Part shown: piece by piece, positions 19,999-29,204 of the stretch
Numbering within the stretch: the stretch's first letter is position 1
Layout of the letters: each line of letters begins with the position of its first letter
From: an uncultured Eudoraea sp.
Lineage (GTDB): Bacteria > Bacteroidota > Bacteroidia > Flavobacteriales > Flavobacteriaceae
DNA: 64,000 nt
Assembly: GCF_947490415.1 (NCBI RefSeq)
Contig: NZ_CANLGX010000001.1
Coordinates: 1 to 64,000 of the forward strand
Direction: 5' to 3'
Program-made: the position numbers and the translations under genes
Notes under the pieces: model-generated
Database searches by the model: none
What the model was told of the DNA's origin: nothing
Seen by the model: the letters and a program-made list of their open reading frames with translations, nothing else

Positions 19999-20913
19999 TT
20001 ATAAAGAATTTTTATCAGATTCTGACATTATACAAAGACCTTCAAGGGTATCCTCGATATCGCCTGGGGTACTCATTATTTTCATAAATGTACCCATTGT
20101 TAGATCTGGCCATGATAAAGCAATGCGGTATTTCCCGTGAAGCATTGTTGCCGTTTTACCCTGAAGAATTATCTCATAAGGCATAGCCGCAATATGATCT
20201 TCCCCAATTATTGGCAAGAAATGGGCCTCTCCGTCTTCCTTACTTCTTAAGCCCACACCAAATACGGCTACCTTTTCGTCAGTGTAAAGAATCTTGTAGA
20301 CCTGTAATGTTTCACCCTTTCCAGCTTTTAGATTGGCTTCAATTACCCTAAGCCCTTCTTCAAATGAAGAAAATTCATTGAGAGTAACAGGATCTGTGAA
20401 ATACGGCATCATTATTTTATAATGATATTTTTTCAATTTATCGGCTTCCAGAGCACCCCCAAAAGGCGTGAAATCATTACCGACTGATGCAAAAGCAGTT
20501 CTTAGATCTTTACTAAATTTATCGAAAGTAAATTTATTCTGGTCATAACTATCTCTTAAATAGGCTCTAAAAAAATAGTCGGGATTTGTATATGAGATAC
20601 TTACAATATCATTTTTTTGGACCAAACCAATCTTTAAAGCGGCAGCCAGCGCTCCTCTGTCGGCTACTTTAACAACCGTGTTCTTTATATCAGGTCTCGT
20701 AAATACTATAACTTTCAGAGAGTTTTTATTTGAAGGGTTATAGGTCCCCAGAATCGTAAATGAATTTTCTCTGAGCGCAGTCAGCACATCCTCTGATACC
20801 TGCTGAATACTGTTTTTCGATTTGCCAATTTCAATATAGGGTGCAATTTCCTGACTACTTGATTGTAATGCGAAACCTACCAATGCTACAAAGCTTAATA
20901 CGATTTTGTTCAT
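19999..20913 (-). CDS. Secreted DUF302-family protein
   Basis: The 304-residue product has a signal peptide (about 1-20, ending SSSQ). A DUF302-type fold follows (about 25-125: EDVLTALRENSFTILGTYNP, LKVIVFTRPD), with a second similar half later (about 180-300). DUF302 proteins are small alpha/beta proteins of unknown function, often linked to oxidative stress. The gene stands alone with its own strong terminator. Confidence 0.6.
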   Translation of the reverse strand: MNKIVLSFVALVGFALQSSSQEIAPYIEIGKSKNSIQQVSEDVLTALRENSFTILGTYNPSNKNSLKVIVFTRPDIKNTVVKVADRGALAAALKIGLVQKNDIVSISYTNPDYFFRAYLRDSYDQNKFTFDKFSKDLRTAFASVGNDFTPFGGALEADKLKKYHYKIMMPYFTDPVTLNEFSSFEEGLRVIEANLKAGKGETLQVYKILYTDEKVAVFGVGLRSKEDGEAHFLPIIGEDHIAAMPYEIILQGKTATMLHGKYRIALSWPDLTMGTFMKIMSTPGDIEDTLEGLCIMSESDKNSL

Positions 20914-21139
20914 TTTTTAAAGAATTTATATAAAAACTAGATTTGGCGTGATTGCCATTTTTTCCTATCTAAGTATAGAGAAACCTCAAAATTTGTCATG
21001 CTTTCTTCAACAAAAGCCGTCCATTTGAAATAAAGAGCAAATGAAATGAAGATTGTAGTATTAATCTATGATTTTTATCATGATTAAGAATTAGTTTATT
21101 CATCGAAAACCCATTTAATAATAGATTGAAAATATTGGA

Positions 21140-21170
21140 TTGATAGATTAGCTCATTGTACCTATATTTG
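21140..21170 (+). promoter_or_regulatory. lysS promoter
   Basis: TTG (21140-21142), 20 bases, then TATATTTG (21163-21170): a full Bacteroidota housekeeping promoter. The start codon is 20 bases beyond it. The same spacing and same -7 octamer occur before tRNA-fMet and the left-edge rRNA leader. Confidence 0.75.
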
Positions 21171-21189
21171 CAGCTTTAACGACCAATTT

Positions 21190-22881
21190 ATGCAACTTTC
21201 TGAGCAAGAAATCGTAAGAAGGGAAAAATTGAACAAACTTCGGGAAATGGGAATTAATCCCTACCCAGCAGCTTTGTTCCCCATAGACAGCACATCTGCA
21301 AGTATATCCAATAGCTATGAAGAGGGGAAAAAAGTTATAATTGCGGGGAGGTTAATGTCCAGAAGGATCCAGGGAAAAGCTTCATTCGCAGAATTGCAGG
21401 ATAGTGAAGGACGAGTTCAGGTCTATTTTAACCGGGATGAAATTTGTCCTGGAGATGATAAAATTAAATACAATGAAGTTTATAAAAAACTGCTGGATAT
21501 TGGTGACATCATTGGAATAGAAGGAGAACTATTTATTACCCAGGTCGGGGAGAAAACGGTAATGGTTAAAGATTTTACGATCCTAAGTAAAGCCTTGAGG
21601 CCTTTGCCCCTTCCCAAAAAAGATGCAGAAGGCAATGTCTATGATGAGTTTAACGATCCCGAGCAACGCTATCGCCAGCGTTATGTAGATCTGGCGGTTA
21701 ATCCTTCCGTTAAAGATACGTTCATAAAGCGAACTAAAATTACCAATAGTATCCGTGAGTTTTTAAATGATAAGGGATATTTAGAAGTAGAAACTCCCAT
21801 TTTGCAGCCCATACCTGGAGGAGCGGCTGCCAGACCCTTTATAACCCATCATAATGCTCTGGATATACCCCTTTACCTCAGAATAGCTAATGAACTTTAT
21901 CTAAAACGACTCATTGTGGGTGGTTTTGACGGCGTATATGAATTTTCTAAGGACTTCAGAAATGAAGGGATGGACCGTACCCATAATCCCGAATTCACCA
22001 TCATGGAGCTTTATGTTGCTTACAAGGATTACTATTGGATGATGGACACTACGGAACAGTTGTTGGAAAAAGTGGCTATAGACGCCAATGGTTCAACCAA
22101 AGTTACTATGGGTGAAAAAGAGATCGATTTTAAGGCGCCCTATCCACGTATTCCAATCCTTGAAGCCATTAAAAAGCATACAGGTTACGAAGTTGCCGGG
22201 ATGGATGAAAAATCACTCCGCGATGTAGCTATAAAATTAGGTATAGAAGCAGACGAAAGTATGGGGGTTGGAAAGCTCATTGATGAGATTTTTGGTGAAA
22301 AATGTGAGCATCACTACATTCAACCCACTTTCATTATAGATTACCCAAAAGAAATGAGTCCGCTTACTAAGGAACACAGGACGAATCCGGCCTTAACCGA
22401 GCGGTTTGAACTTATGATTAACGGGAAGGAAATCGCCAACGCTTACTCAGAACTAAATGATCCTATTGACCAGCGTGATCGCTTTGAAGAACAATTAAAA
22501 CTGTCGGAAAAAGGCGATGATGAAGCCATGTTTATTGATCAGGATTTTATTAGGGCCCTGGAATACGGAATGCCGCCCACATCGGGGATTGGTATCGGTG
22601 TAGACCGCTTGGTCATGCTGTTAACAAATAATGCCTCTATTCAGGAAGTATTATTCTTTCCTCAAATGCGGCCCGAAAAAAAGCCCCTGGAATTAAATGA
22701 AAGTGAAAAAGCAATTTATAATATCTTAAAAACCCATAAATCCATGCCCTTAGCCGATTTAAAAGAAGCTGCCGGTTTAAGCAATAAAGCGTGGGACAAA
22801 AGTCTTAAAGGATTAAATAAATTAGGGTTAACCAAGGTGGTAAAAGAGGACGATACTCTTATTTGTAAATTAAATGAATAA
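21190..22881 (+). CDS. lysS: Lysyl-tRNA synthetase (class II)
   Basis: Charges tRNA-Lys. The N-terminal OB-fold anticodon-binding domain is at about 55-150. Class II motif 2 is around FSKDFRNEGMDRTHNPEFT (about 257-275) and motif 3 is at GIGIGVDRLVMLLT (about 464-477). At 563 residues it is about 60 longer than the usual bacterial enzyme. The extra C-terminal part (about 498-563: ESEKAIYNILKTH, LKEAAGLSNKAWDKSLKGL) looks like a winged-helix domain. The catalytic core appears intact. Confidence 0.96.
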   Translation: MQLSEQEIVRREKLNKLREMGINPYPAALFPIDSTSASISNSYEEGKKVIIAGRLMSRRIQGKASFAELQDSEGRVQVYFNRDEICPGDDKIKYNEVYKKLLDIGDIIGIEGELFITQVGEKTVMVKDFTILSKALRPLPLPKKDAEGNVYDEFNDPEQRYRQRYVDLAVNPSVKDTFIKRTKITNSIREFLNDKGYLEVETPILQPIPGGAAARPFITHHNALDIPLYLRIANELYLKRLIVGGFDGVYEFSKDFRNEGMDRTHNPEFTIMELYVAYKDYYWMMDTTEQLLEKVAIDANGSTKVTMGEKEIDFKAPYPRIPILEAIKKHTGYEVAGMDEKSLRDVAIKLGIEADESMGVGKLIDEIFGEKCEHHYIQPTFIIDYPKEMSPLTKEHRTNPALTERFELMINGKEIANAYSELNDPIDQRDRFEEQLKLSEKGDDEAMFIDQDFIRALEYGMPPTSGIGIGVDRLVMLLTNNASIQEVLFFPQMRPEKKPLELNESEKAIYNILKTHKSMPLADLKEAAGLSNKAWDKSLKGLNKLGLTKVVKEDDTLICKLNE

Positions 22882-23016
22882 TAAAAAGGAAATTTTATTC
22901 TTAGTTATTTCATTATCAGCATTTTAAACCTAGTGCATTTCATCGAATGAGTGTTAAATTTTGAAATAAATACTCCGGTATTTTCGTTATAATAATAGAA
23001 TCCCAAATCTGTTTTT

Positions 23017-24423
23017 ATGAAGAAAATCTACTTTCTGATAATTTTAGCAGCATTTTTTACTTCCTGTTCAAAAGACACATCTCCTTCTGAGCCAGATAAT
23101 CCTGATCCCAACTCAAAATTAGTGGCATGTTTTGAGATGAGTAAAGAGATCCTTTTGGTAGGCGAAAACCTGCAAATAAGTAATTGTTCCGTAGGAGCTA
23201 TTGCATACTCTTATAATCTTGGTAACGGAGAAACACGTACAGAAGAAAACCCTACGGTAGTTTACGGAAAGCCCGGAGATTATACTATCGCCTTAACAGT
23301 TTCCAATGAAGCTATGGAAACGAAAACATTTTCCCAACAAATTCTGGTGAATGACGCCGTGGTGCAAGACTTTTTTATTTTCCCTGAAATAGCTGATGGG
23401 TTTAACGGAATTCCCATGGAAACTGGTGTAAATCAGGTAAACGGTTTAATCTATTCCATTGAACTTTTGGAAGACCTGGCAGGCACTGGAGGTGCTAAAT
23501 TTTATTATCGGGAATTAGATGAAAATTATTTATCCTCCTCAAATTATTTGGCAGACAAACCTTATAATTCTAATAGTGCTTTTGTTAACTTTTATCCGAG
23601 CGGAAATATGAATTTTGTGTTTTCAAGAACACTGGATGGCCTTTATGGAACTCAGGAAGTTACCTATAACAATGCGTGGAATTTTATGAATGGAATTAGT
23701 CCATCTACCAAACACAGTTATGGTTTCCTGGCAGAAGGCACGAACTTCTATTACTTTGGTACAGCAGAAGATGTTGGCATCTACAAAGCCGCTGTTGAGA
23801 CAAGGAATTCTTCAGGCGATGCTTTCGCGGTGGTTCTGAATTCATTTGGGGATGCAGATTCCATGATAGGTGATATGATTAAGGTCGAAAACGGTTATCT
23901 TGCTTTTGGAGCAGTTTTCAGTAAAAATGATACCAATCCGAAAATAACAAATTATAAACCCTTGTTAATCTTCTTTGACATTGGTCTAAATGTTACTTCC
24001 CATGTTATATATGAGGATTCCGTATTGGACTCTAAAATCAGTTCTGCTAATGACCTGAACGGCAGTTATCATTTAGAACAGCTTTCTAACGGCAATATCG
24101 CGATGTATGCTAATGGCGAACTCACTGTTGCTAATGCAACCGGTGCCAAGATAGCATCATCATATTTTGAAGGAACAAAGAATAATCAGGCAATGGTGTC
24201 TTTAGGAGATTCCTTTGTATTGTCCAGCGACGAGAATTTAAGAAAATTTGACCAAAATGGTAGTCAAATTAAAGAACTGAATTATCCGGGCAATTATCTA
24301 CCTGAAATACTAAATAAAAATGGCAATTTATTTTTTATTGCCGGATTTGATATAGAAGGAGAGGTAAAACTGTTATACGGCTTAACAGACAATGACCTGA
24401 ATCCTATAAATTTGAATGAGTAG
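23017..24423 (+). CDS. Lipoprotein with PKD domain
   Basis: The 468-residue product has a lipoprotein signal (AAFFTSC, Cys at about 17) and a PKD-type beta-sandwich (about 35-113: SYNLGNGETRTEENPTVVY, PGDYTIALTVSN). A long beta-rich region without a recognised motif follows. It is probably surface exposed. It ends in its own terminator and looks monocistronic. Confidence 0.65.
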   Translation: MKKIYFLIILAAFFTSCSKDTSPSEPDNPDPNSKLVACFEMSKEILLVGENLQISNCSVGAIAYSYNLGNGETRTEENPTVVYGKPGDYTIALTVSNEAMETKTFSQQILVNDAVVQDFFIFPEIADGFNGIPMETGVNQVNGLIYSIELLEDLAGTGGAKFYYRELDENYLSSSNYLADKPYNSNSAFVNFYPSGNMNFVFSRTLDGLYGTQEVTYNNAWNFMNGISPSTKHSYGFLAEGTNFYYFGTAEDVGIYKAAVETRNSSGDAFAVVLNSFGDADSMIGDMIKVENGYLAFGAVFSKNDTNPKITNYKPLLIFFDIGLNVTSHVIYEDSVLDSKISSANDLNGSYHLEQLSNGNIAMYANGELTVANATGAKIASSYFEGTKNNQAMVSLGDSFVLSSDENLRKFDQNGSQIKELNYPGNYLPEILNKNGNLFFIAGFDIEGEVKLLYGLTDNDLNPINLNE

Positions 24424-24440
24424 CCTTTTACAGCAATTTT

Positions 24441-24470
24441 AAAAGGGAGCAAGCTTGCTCCCTTTTATTT
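24441..24470 (+). terminator. Rho-independent terminator of the PKD lipoprotein gene
   Basis: AAAAGGGAGCAAG pairs with its exact complement CTTGCTCCCTTTT and runs into ATTTTTA, 17 bases after the stop codon. Confidence 0.85.
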
Positions 24471-24516
24471 TTAAAACTAAAGTAAAAGGTATAGTTTAGA
24501 GCCTAAAATAAACTGA

Positions 24517-25950
24517 ATGGGCTTTAACAGGAAACTAGGACTTATATCGGGTCCGCTTCTTTTCTTCATTTTTGCAAATTTACCAAACTTTATTCCCGAA
24601 AATGAAAGTGCTAATAGCGTTATTGCAGTTGCCTTATGGATGGTTATTTGGTGGATTACTGAAGCCGTTTCCATTTCAGTAACTGCACTTTTACCGCTTG
24701 TGCTTTTCCCTGTTATGGAAATAATGTCGATAACAGATGTGGGCGCCAATTATGGAAGTCCCATAATTTTCTTGTTTTTCGGAGGGTTTGTTTTGGCATT
24801 GGCATTGGAAAAGGTAAATCTCCATAAACGCATAGCACTCAACATTATTAAAATAACAGGCACTACCCCCAATAAGGTGGTGCTGGGTTTCATGATAGCA
24901 ACGGCTTCATTAAGCATGTGGATAAGTAATACGGCCAGTACAGTAGTTATGCTCCCAATAGCGATGTCTGTAATTGGTTTACTAATTAATGACAAAGACG
25001 GTTATACTAAAAATGATCAGAATTTTGCCCTTAGTGTCATGCTTGGCATAGCTTTTTCTGCGAATGCCGGAGGCATTGCCACTGTTATTGGAACTCCTCC
25101 CAACTCTGTTATGATTGGGCTATTAGAAAATGAATATAATATAGAGATTTCCTTTCTAAAATGGATGACCCTAGGGCTCCCTTTCTCTATAATATTATTA
25201 ATAATATCTTACCTGGTTCTGGTAAAATGGATGTTTCCAAACAGACAACTTAAGTTCAAGGCATCCAAGGATGTAATAAACTCAGAATTAAAAAAATTAG
25301 GCCCTATTTCAGGTAAGGAAAAAATGGTTTTGGTTATTTTCGGGATAACTGTATTTCTATGGATTTTCAGAACCCTGATAAACAAAATATTCCCGGGTTT
25401 AGGACTTTCAGATACAATAATTAGTATGTTGGCTGCAATTTCTCTTTTTGCTGTTCCCTATAATATCAGAAAAGGTGATTTTATTATCAAGTGGAAAGAC
25501 ACTCAAAAATTGGCCTGGGGCATTCTCATTCTCTTCGGGGGCGGACTGGCCCTTGCAAAGGGAATGTCTGTAAGCGGTATTGTAGATATTGTCTCCAACG
25601 CCATTGCTACCAGTGAGATAAGTATTCTGTTTACGGCTTCGCTCCTCATAATCCTAATGCTATTTATGACCGAATTGATGAGTAATGTTGCCCTGGTTGC
25701 CGTTTTGGCACCTGTGGTCGCAGGAATTGCCATTGGTTTAGACATACCAATAATATACCTGTTGATCCCGGTGACAATTGCCAGTAGTTGTGCATTTATG
25801 TTGCCAATGGCCACCCCACCTAATGCAATTGTTTTTGCCAGTGGTTATATTAAGGTTCACCAAATGGCAAAAGTTGGAATCGTTTTAAACCTTATCGCTG
25901 TTGTCTTATTGATACTAGTTTTCCAATATGTAATCCCAATATTGTTTTAA
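24517..25950 (+). CDS. SLC13/DASS-family anion:sodium symporter
   Basis: The 477-residue product is an inner-membrane protein with about 11-12 helices. The two DASS signature loops are visible: SMWISNTASTVVMLP (about 128-142) and MATPPNAIVFASG near residue 435, with GTPPNSVMIG in the first repeat. The family imports dicarboxylates, citrate or sulfate with sodium; the exact substrate cannot be told. No partner genes are adjacent. Confidence 0.85.
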   Translation: MGFNRKLGLISGPLLFFIFANLPNFIPENESANSVIAVALWMVIWWITEAVSISVTALLPLVLFPVMEIMSITDVGANYGSPIIFLFFGGFVLALALEKVNLHKRIALNIIKITGTTPNKVVLGFMIATASLSMWISNTASTVVMLPIAMSVIGLLINDKDGYTKNDQNFALSVMLGIAFSANAGGIATVIGTPPNSVMIGLLENEYNIEISFLKWMTLGLPFSIILLIISYLVLVKWMFPNRQLKFKASKDVINSELKKLGPISGKEKMVLVIFGITVFLWIFRTLINKIFPGLGLSDTIISMLAAISLFAVPYNIRKGDFIIKWKDTQKLAWGILILFGGGLALAKGMSVSGIVDIVSNAIATSEISILFTASLLIILMLFMTELMSNVALVAVLAPVVAGIAIGLDIPIIYLLIPVTIASSCAFMLPMATPPNAIVFASGYIKVHQMAKVGIVLNLIAVVLLILVFQYVIPILF

Positions 25951-25951
25951 T

Positions 25952-25980
25952 AAAAAAAGCCCCGATACAATGATCAGGGC
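25952..25980 (-). terminator. Terminator of the 141-residue repeat protein gene
   Basis: On the minus strand GCCCTGAT and ATCGGGGC pair (one mismatch) around a six-base loop, followed by seven T residues. On the plus strand the T run is absent, so it serves mainly the leftward gene. Confidence 0.65.
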
Positions 25981-26003
25981 CTGTTACTATGTTATTGTAA
26001 AAA

Positions 26004-26429
26004 TTAATACAAAGAATTATAGTTTATTGAAGAAGTTCTTGAATACGGATTAAAGTCAGCAGGCAAATGCTCTACTGTATCTATCTCCAGGTGTATTTCG
26101 TCCATTGGATCAATGTAACTCACATTTCGAAAATCCGACGGATTTGCAAACACATCAAAATGTCTTGGTAAATTTTTTTCAAAATCAATATACACATAAA
26201 CATCCTCCACATAAGAAATTGAATTCAGATCAAAATAATATTGATAAGGATCAAAATCTTCCGGAAGGTATTCTGATGTATTGAAACCAAGATCAAAATC
26301 TTCTTCTTCTATATATTCAATGCTGCTAATATCAAAATGCTTTTCATCACCATTTGGATTCTGAGCATTTATCCCGTTGATAGTTGCTACTATCAAAAAG
26401 CTGCTTACTATTGTTTTTAAATATTTCAT
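26004..26429 (-). CDS. Acidic repeat protein, YLPxxFDPY family (short paralog)
   Basis: Not a family I recognise. The 141-residue product has a signal peptide (about 1-23, ending INAQ). It then has three repeats of 32-34 residues (about 37-70, 71-102, 103-135), each of the form I-x-Y-I/V-E/D ... F-x-T/K-x-x-LP-x-x-FD/N-P/V-Y/F, and a partial fourth at the end. It is strongly acidic. The neighbouring gene at 26791-27420 encodes a longer paralog. Secretion to the periplasm or surface is likely; function is unknown. Confidence 0.75.
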   Translation of the reverse strand: MKYLKTIVSSFLIVATINGINAQNPNGDEKHFDISSIEYIEEEDFDLGFNTSEYLPEDFDPYQYYFDLNSISYVEDVYVYIDFEKNLPRHFDVFANPSDFRNVSYIDPMDEIHLEIDTVEHLPADFNPYSRTSSINYNSLY

Positions 26430-26710
26430 AACGCTATAAGGTTAAAATTTTATACAAAGTTAGAACATGGAAATGCGCCTATTATTGCTCTTCTGATACT
26501 ATTAACAATTGATTAATCGGACCTTAAAAGCGAATTTCTCAGTTTCCTGTGATAAAACTTAAGAACAGTTCAAAAGAGCACTGAAAAATTTATCAAGGTC
26601 ACCTATACTTTTTGCAGTTTTTAACAATTCTATAATTAGCTATTTTAAGTTAAATTTTTGTTAATTTACTTTTAGGCGGAGTAGATAGCTACAAAAAAAG
26701 GCAGGCTAAT
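26430..26710. other. Spacer between the two repeat-protein genes
   Basis: About 280 bases, AT-rich, with no credible frame. On the minus strand a TAACTTTG -7 box (26462-26455) lies 26 bases before the start of the 141-residue repeat protein, so that gene has its own promoter. Confidence 0.45.
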
Positions 26711-26738
26711 AAAAAAAGCCCTTGCAGAGCAAAGACTT
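26711..26738 (-). terminator. Terminator of the 209-residue repeat protein gene
   Basis: On the minus strand AAG-tct-TTGC-tct-GCAA-ggg-CTT forms an interrupted hairpin and runs into a series of T residues, about 50 bases after the stop codon. The two repeat-protein genes are therefore separate transcription units. Confidence 0.55.
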
Positions 26739-26790
26739 TTATGGCGACTAACCCAATAAATCGATAGAAATAAGATCTTCTATCCCCTTA

Positions 26791-27420
26791 TTATCTTGAT
26801 AAAGGATCAAATCCAGCTGGTAAATAATCCTCAGTACTAAAATCAAAATCTAATTCTCCTTCATCTTCTATATACTCTACAGAATCCAGATCCAAATAGA
26901 CATCATAAGGATCAAAATCTTCTGGTAGATATGTTGTTGTATCAAAGCCCAGGTCAATAGCTTCTTCTTCTATGTAACTAATTCCATCTATTCCGTTAGG
27001 ATTTGTATATGCATTAAAATTTGCTGGTAAATACTCTTCCGTATCAAACCCCAGGTCTGTCATTTCCTCGTCAATGAACTCAATAGCGTTTACATCGAAA
27101 TAGACACTATAAGGATCAAAGCCTTCAGGCAGATACTCCGCTGTATCAAATCCTAATTCTATAGAAGGCTCTTCTTCAATAAATACAATTTCAGACACTT
27201 TTATATCCTCCGGAGCATTTACTGAAATTCTGCTTACAAGTTTAGGAGCTTTCCATATAGTTTCAGTCTCCATAGCAAGTAATTCATGGCTATTTACACC
27301 TTCTATACTTACATAAATACTATCTTCCGATGCAGTACAATTTGAAGTCAATTTATTTTCTTGCGGTGTGGTGGTTGTGCCCAGCATTACCAATCCACAT
27401 AATATTAATAATTTATTCAT
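26791..27420 (-). CDS. Acidic repeat protein, YLPxxFDPY family (long paralog)
   Basis: Not a family I recognise. The 209-residue product has a likely signal peptide (about 1-19) and a leader region of about 55 residues. Four repeats of 30-35 residues follow (about 78-111, 112-146, 147-179, 180-209). The core of each is I/V-E-F/Y-I-E/D-E-E ... LGFDT-x-x-YLP-x-x-FDPY, with DVNA/DLDS linking to the next. The last copy is cut short after FDPLSR. Highly acidic, few lysines in the repeats. It is a paralog of the 26004-26429 product, and duplication with repeat-number change is evident. Confidence 0.78.
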   Translation of the reverse strand: MNKLLILCGLVMLGTTTTPQENKLTSNCTASEDSIYVSIEGVNSHELLAMETETIWKAPKLVSRISVNAPEDIKVSEIVFIEEEPSIELGFDTAEYLPEGFDPYSVYFDVNAIEFIDEEMTDLGFDTEEYLPANFNAYTNPNGIDGISYIEEEAIDLGFDTTTYLPEDFDPYDVYLDLDSVEYIEDEGELDFDFSTEDYLPAGFDPLSR

Positions 27421-27691
27421 TTTATAATTTGGTTTTTGTTGATCGTTGTTTGAATATAAGACGGTCGTAAAATCAATTTGTTACACTATTAGCTTTTGTT
27501 TAACAATCAAAACTGCCATTTTTAACATTAGTTGCTAATGTGCTATTTCTATTTATATAGCTGTTTACCTGATAGTTATATGCTCATAATTCAACAATGT
27601 AAAAAAAAATGTGCTTATGATTAATTAACAATAGTTTTAATTAATTTTTCAGTTCTTTGGCCAATTCGTATCAAAAAACTAACACTTTTAA

Positions 27692-28096
27692 ATGGCAAAC
27701 AACATTCTCCAACTACTTTTATTGGCAATAGTTGCTTTAGGAATCCCAGGTACTGCTGATGCACAAATCTTTAAAAAGAAAAAGGTTGAAATAGAGCAAA
27801 CGGAAGAAAAATTAAGTATAAAAAAGGATAAAATACAGCCTTATTCCAAAGTCATTACCAAAGAAGCCATTACGGATAAAGGGCTTTTTTAATGTCCACG
27901 TTGTTGAGGATAAACATCTCTATGAAATACCGGATACCCTTTTTAACAGGGAAACTTGATGGTGAGCAAAATTGAATAAACTAAAAAAACTATTCGCAAT
28001 ACCATCCCAAGAACATCTGATAACATGAGTAAATATCATTTACAGGATGTAAAAGAACGCATAGATCAAATACTAAATCCGCTGCCCTCTCGCTAG
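27692..28096 (+). pseudogene. Decayed, internally deleted zinc-dependent metalloprotease (DUF5117/5118-type)
   Basis: The first 66 codons give a signal peptide and the family start KDKIQPYSKVITKEAITDKGLF. A run of six T residues (27885-27890) then shifts the frame. With one T removed the frame continues as NVHVVEDKHLYEIPDTLFNRE, the expected next segment. A second shift follows, after which MVSKIE continues in another frame to a stop. From about 27998 a further frame gives RNTIPRTSDNMSKYHLQDV and KERIDQILNP, which looks like the family C-terminus (SKYHYQDV...RID..L.P). Such proteins are normally about 800 residues, so more than 2 kb of the middle is missing. Not functional. Confidence 0.8.
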
Positions 28097-28260
28097 TAGT
28101 TATCGGTGAATTACCTTATTTAAGCTATTAAATGTAAAGTGCTTTTACATAAAATCCGGGTAGAATTGGTACAGACCACAAATAATAGGTTTTTAACACC
28201 TATAAAAAAGACATTCACAACAATCTTTCGATCTGGTTTATTATTGGTTATATCTTAGTA

Positions 28261-28461
28261 ATGAATAAAAACCCCGGAATTATGTCTTATAAAATTAAAA
28301 GTCTGCTTTATTTTACTTGCTTTGTATTGTCTGCATTTACCTACTATGGTTTAGATAGCAATGAAAATCAGGAACATCAATATACGGCAGTAGAGGTCGT
28401 TGATATTACCAATGAAAATTTAAAACCCACATTCTTAATTGAATTTGAAGATCTTAATTAG
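28261..28461 (+). CDS. Small hypothetical membrane-anchored protein
   Basis: The 66-residue frame has one hydrophobic segment (about 12-29: IKSLLYFTCFVLSAFTYYG) and an acidic tail. Starts are possible at 28261 or at the ATG 21 bases later (MSYKIKSLLYF). A strong terminator directly behind it (28492-28520) supports a real transcription unit. I recognise no family. Confidence 0.5.
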   Translation: MNKNPGIMSYKIKSLLYFTCFVLSAFTYYGLDSNENQEHQYTAVEVVDITNENLKPTFLIEFEDLN

Positions 28462-28491
28462 TAAACAAATCCATATATAAATTCCCAAATC

Positions 28492-28521
28492 AAAGGGTTC
28501 GGTATAAACCGGACCCTTTTT
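28492..28521 (+). terminator. Rho-independent terminator
   Basis: AAAGGGTtCGGT and ACCGgACCCTTT pair with one mismatch around a four-base loop and run into TTTTTG. Confidence 0.8.
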
Positions 28522-28667
28522 GTTTTTGCGAATTAAAATTTAAAATATTCTGCATTGGATTCACTAAACCATATTCTCAGGGGTGTTAAAGTTTTTATAA
28601 TATCAGAATGTGATTTAAACCAAATAATGAATTAATAATCCAAGGTGTATTACAAAAACATAAACAC

Positions 28668-29126
28668 ATGAAAAAAGTATTAGTAACAACCGTATTATTA
28701 ATCGGAATGATGGGTTATTCTCAAAGAGGCCAGCATTTTGATAGTGAACAAAGGGGGATGAAAGATATGTCTCCGGAACAAATAGCCATACTTAAGACAA
28801 AGAAGATGACTTTGGCTCTGGATTTAAGTACGGCTCAACAAAAGGAAATTCAAACGCTAAATTTGGAAAATGCCAAAGAGCGGGAGGCTTTAATGTTGGA
28901 ACGGAAGGTGAAAAAGGAACAAGCGGAACAATCCAAACCAAGTACGAATGAACGCTTTAAGTTTCAAAATGAACGATTGGATAGGATGATTGCCCAAAAA
29001 GGAAAGATGAAACAAATTCTGTCCGAAGAACAATTTCAAAAATGGGAACGCATAAATCATCATCGCAGAAGTCATAAAAAAGAAGGTAACAGAGAACATA
29101 ACTCCGGGAGGAGGCATGGCAAATAA
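28668..29126 (+). CDS. Periplasmic Spy/CpxP-like small protein
   Basis: The 152-residue product has a signal peptide (about 1-18, MMGYSQ). It is a highly charged, Gln/Lys/Glu-rich helical protein with LALDLSTAQQKEIQTL and later MKQILSEEQFQKWE. These two segments match the Spy/CpxP 'LxLTxxQ' and 'LTpeQ' motifs as seen in Bacteroidota DUF4890-type proteins. A role as an envelope chaperone or metal-stress sensor is inferred from the family. It ends in a His/Arg/Lys-rich tail that could bind metal. Confidence 0.6.
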   Translation: MKKVLVTTVLLIGMMGYSQRGQHFDSEQRGMKDMSPEQIAILKTKKMTLALDLSTAQQKEIQTLNLENAKEREALMLERKVKKEQAEQSKPSTNERFKFQNERLDRMIAQKGKMKQILSEEQFQKWERINHHRRSHKKEGNREHNSGRRHGK

Positions 29127-29144
29127 GTCTTGAGTCTTGTGGAA

Positions 29145-29185
29145 AACGGGGTGTAGAATAACGTATAACTATTCTATATTCCGTT
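29145..29185. terminator. Bidirectional hairpin between convergent genes
   Basis: AACGG-ggtg-TAGAATA pairs with TATTCTA-tatt-CCGTT around a nine-base loop. It sits between the Spy-like gene and hemL, which converge here. Confidence 0.5.
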
Positions 29186-29204
29186 TCTTTATTAATACTG
29201 CCTT

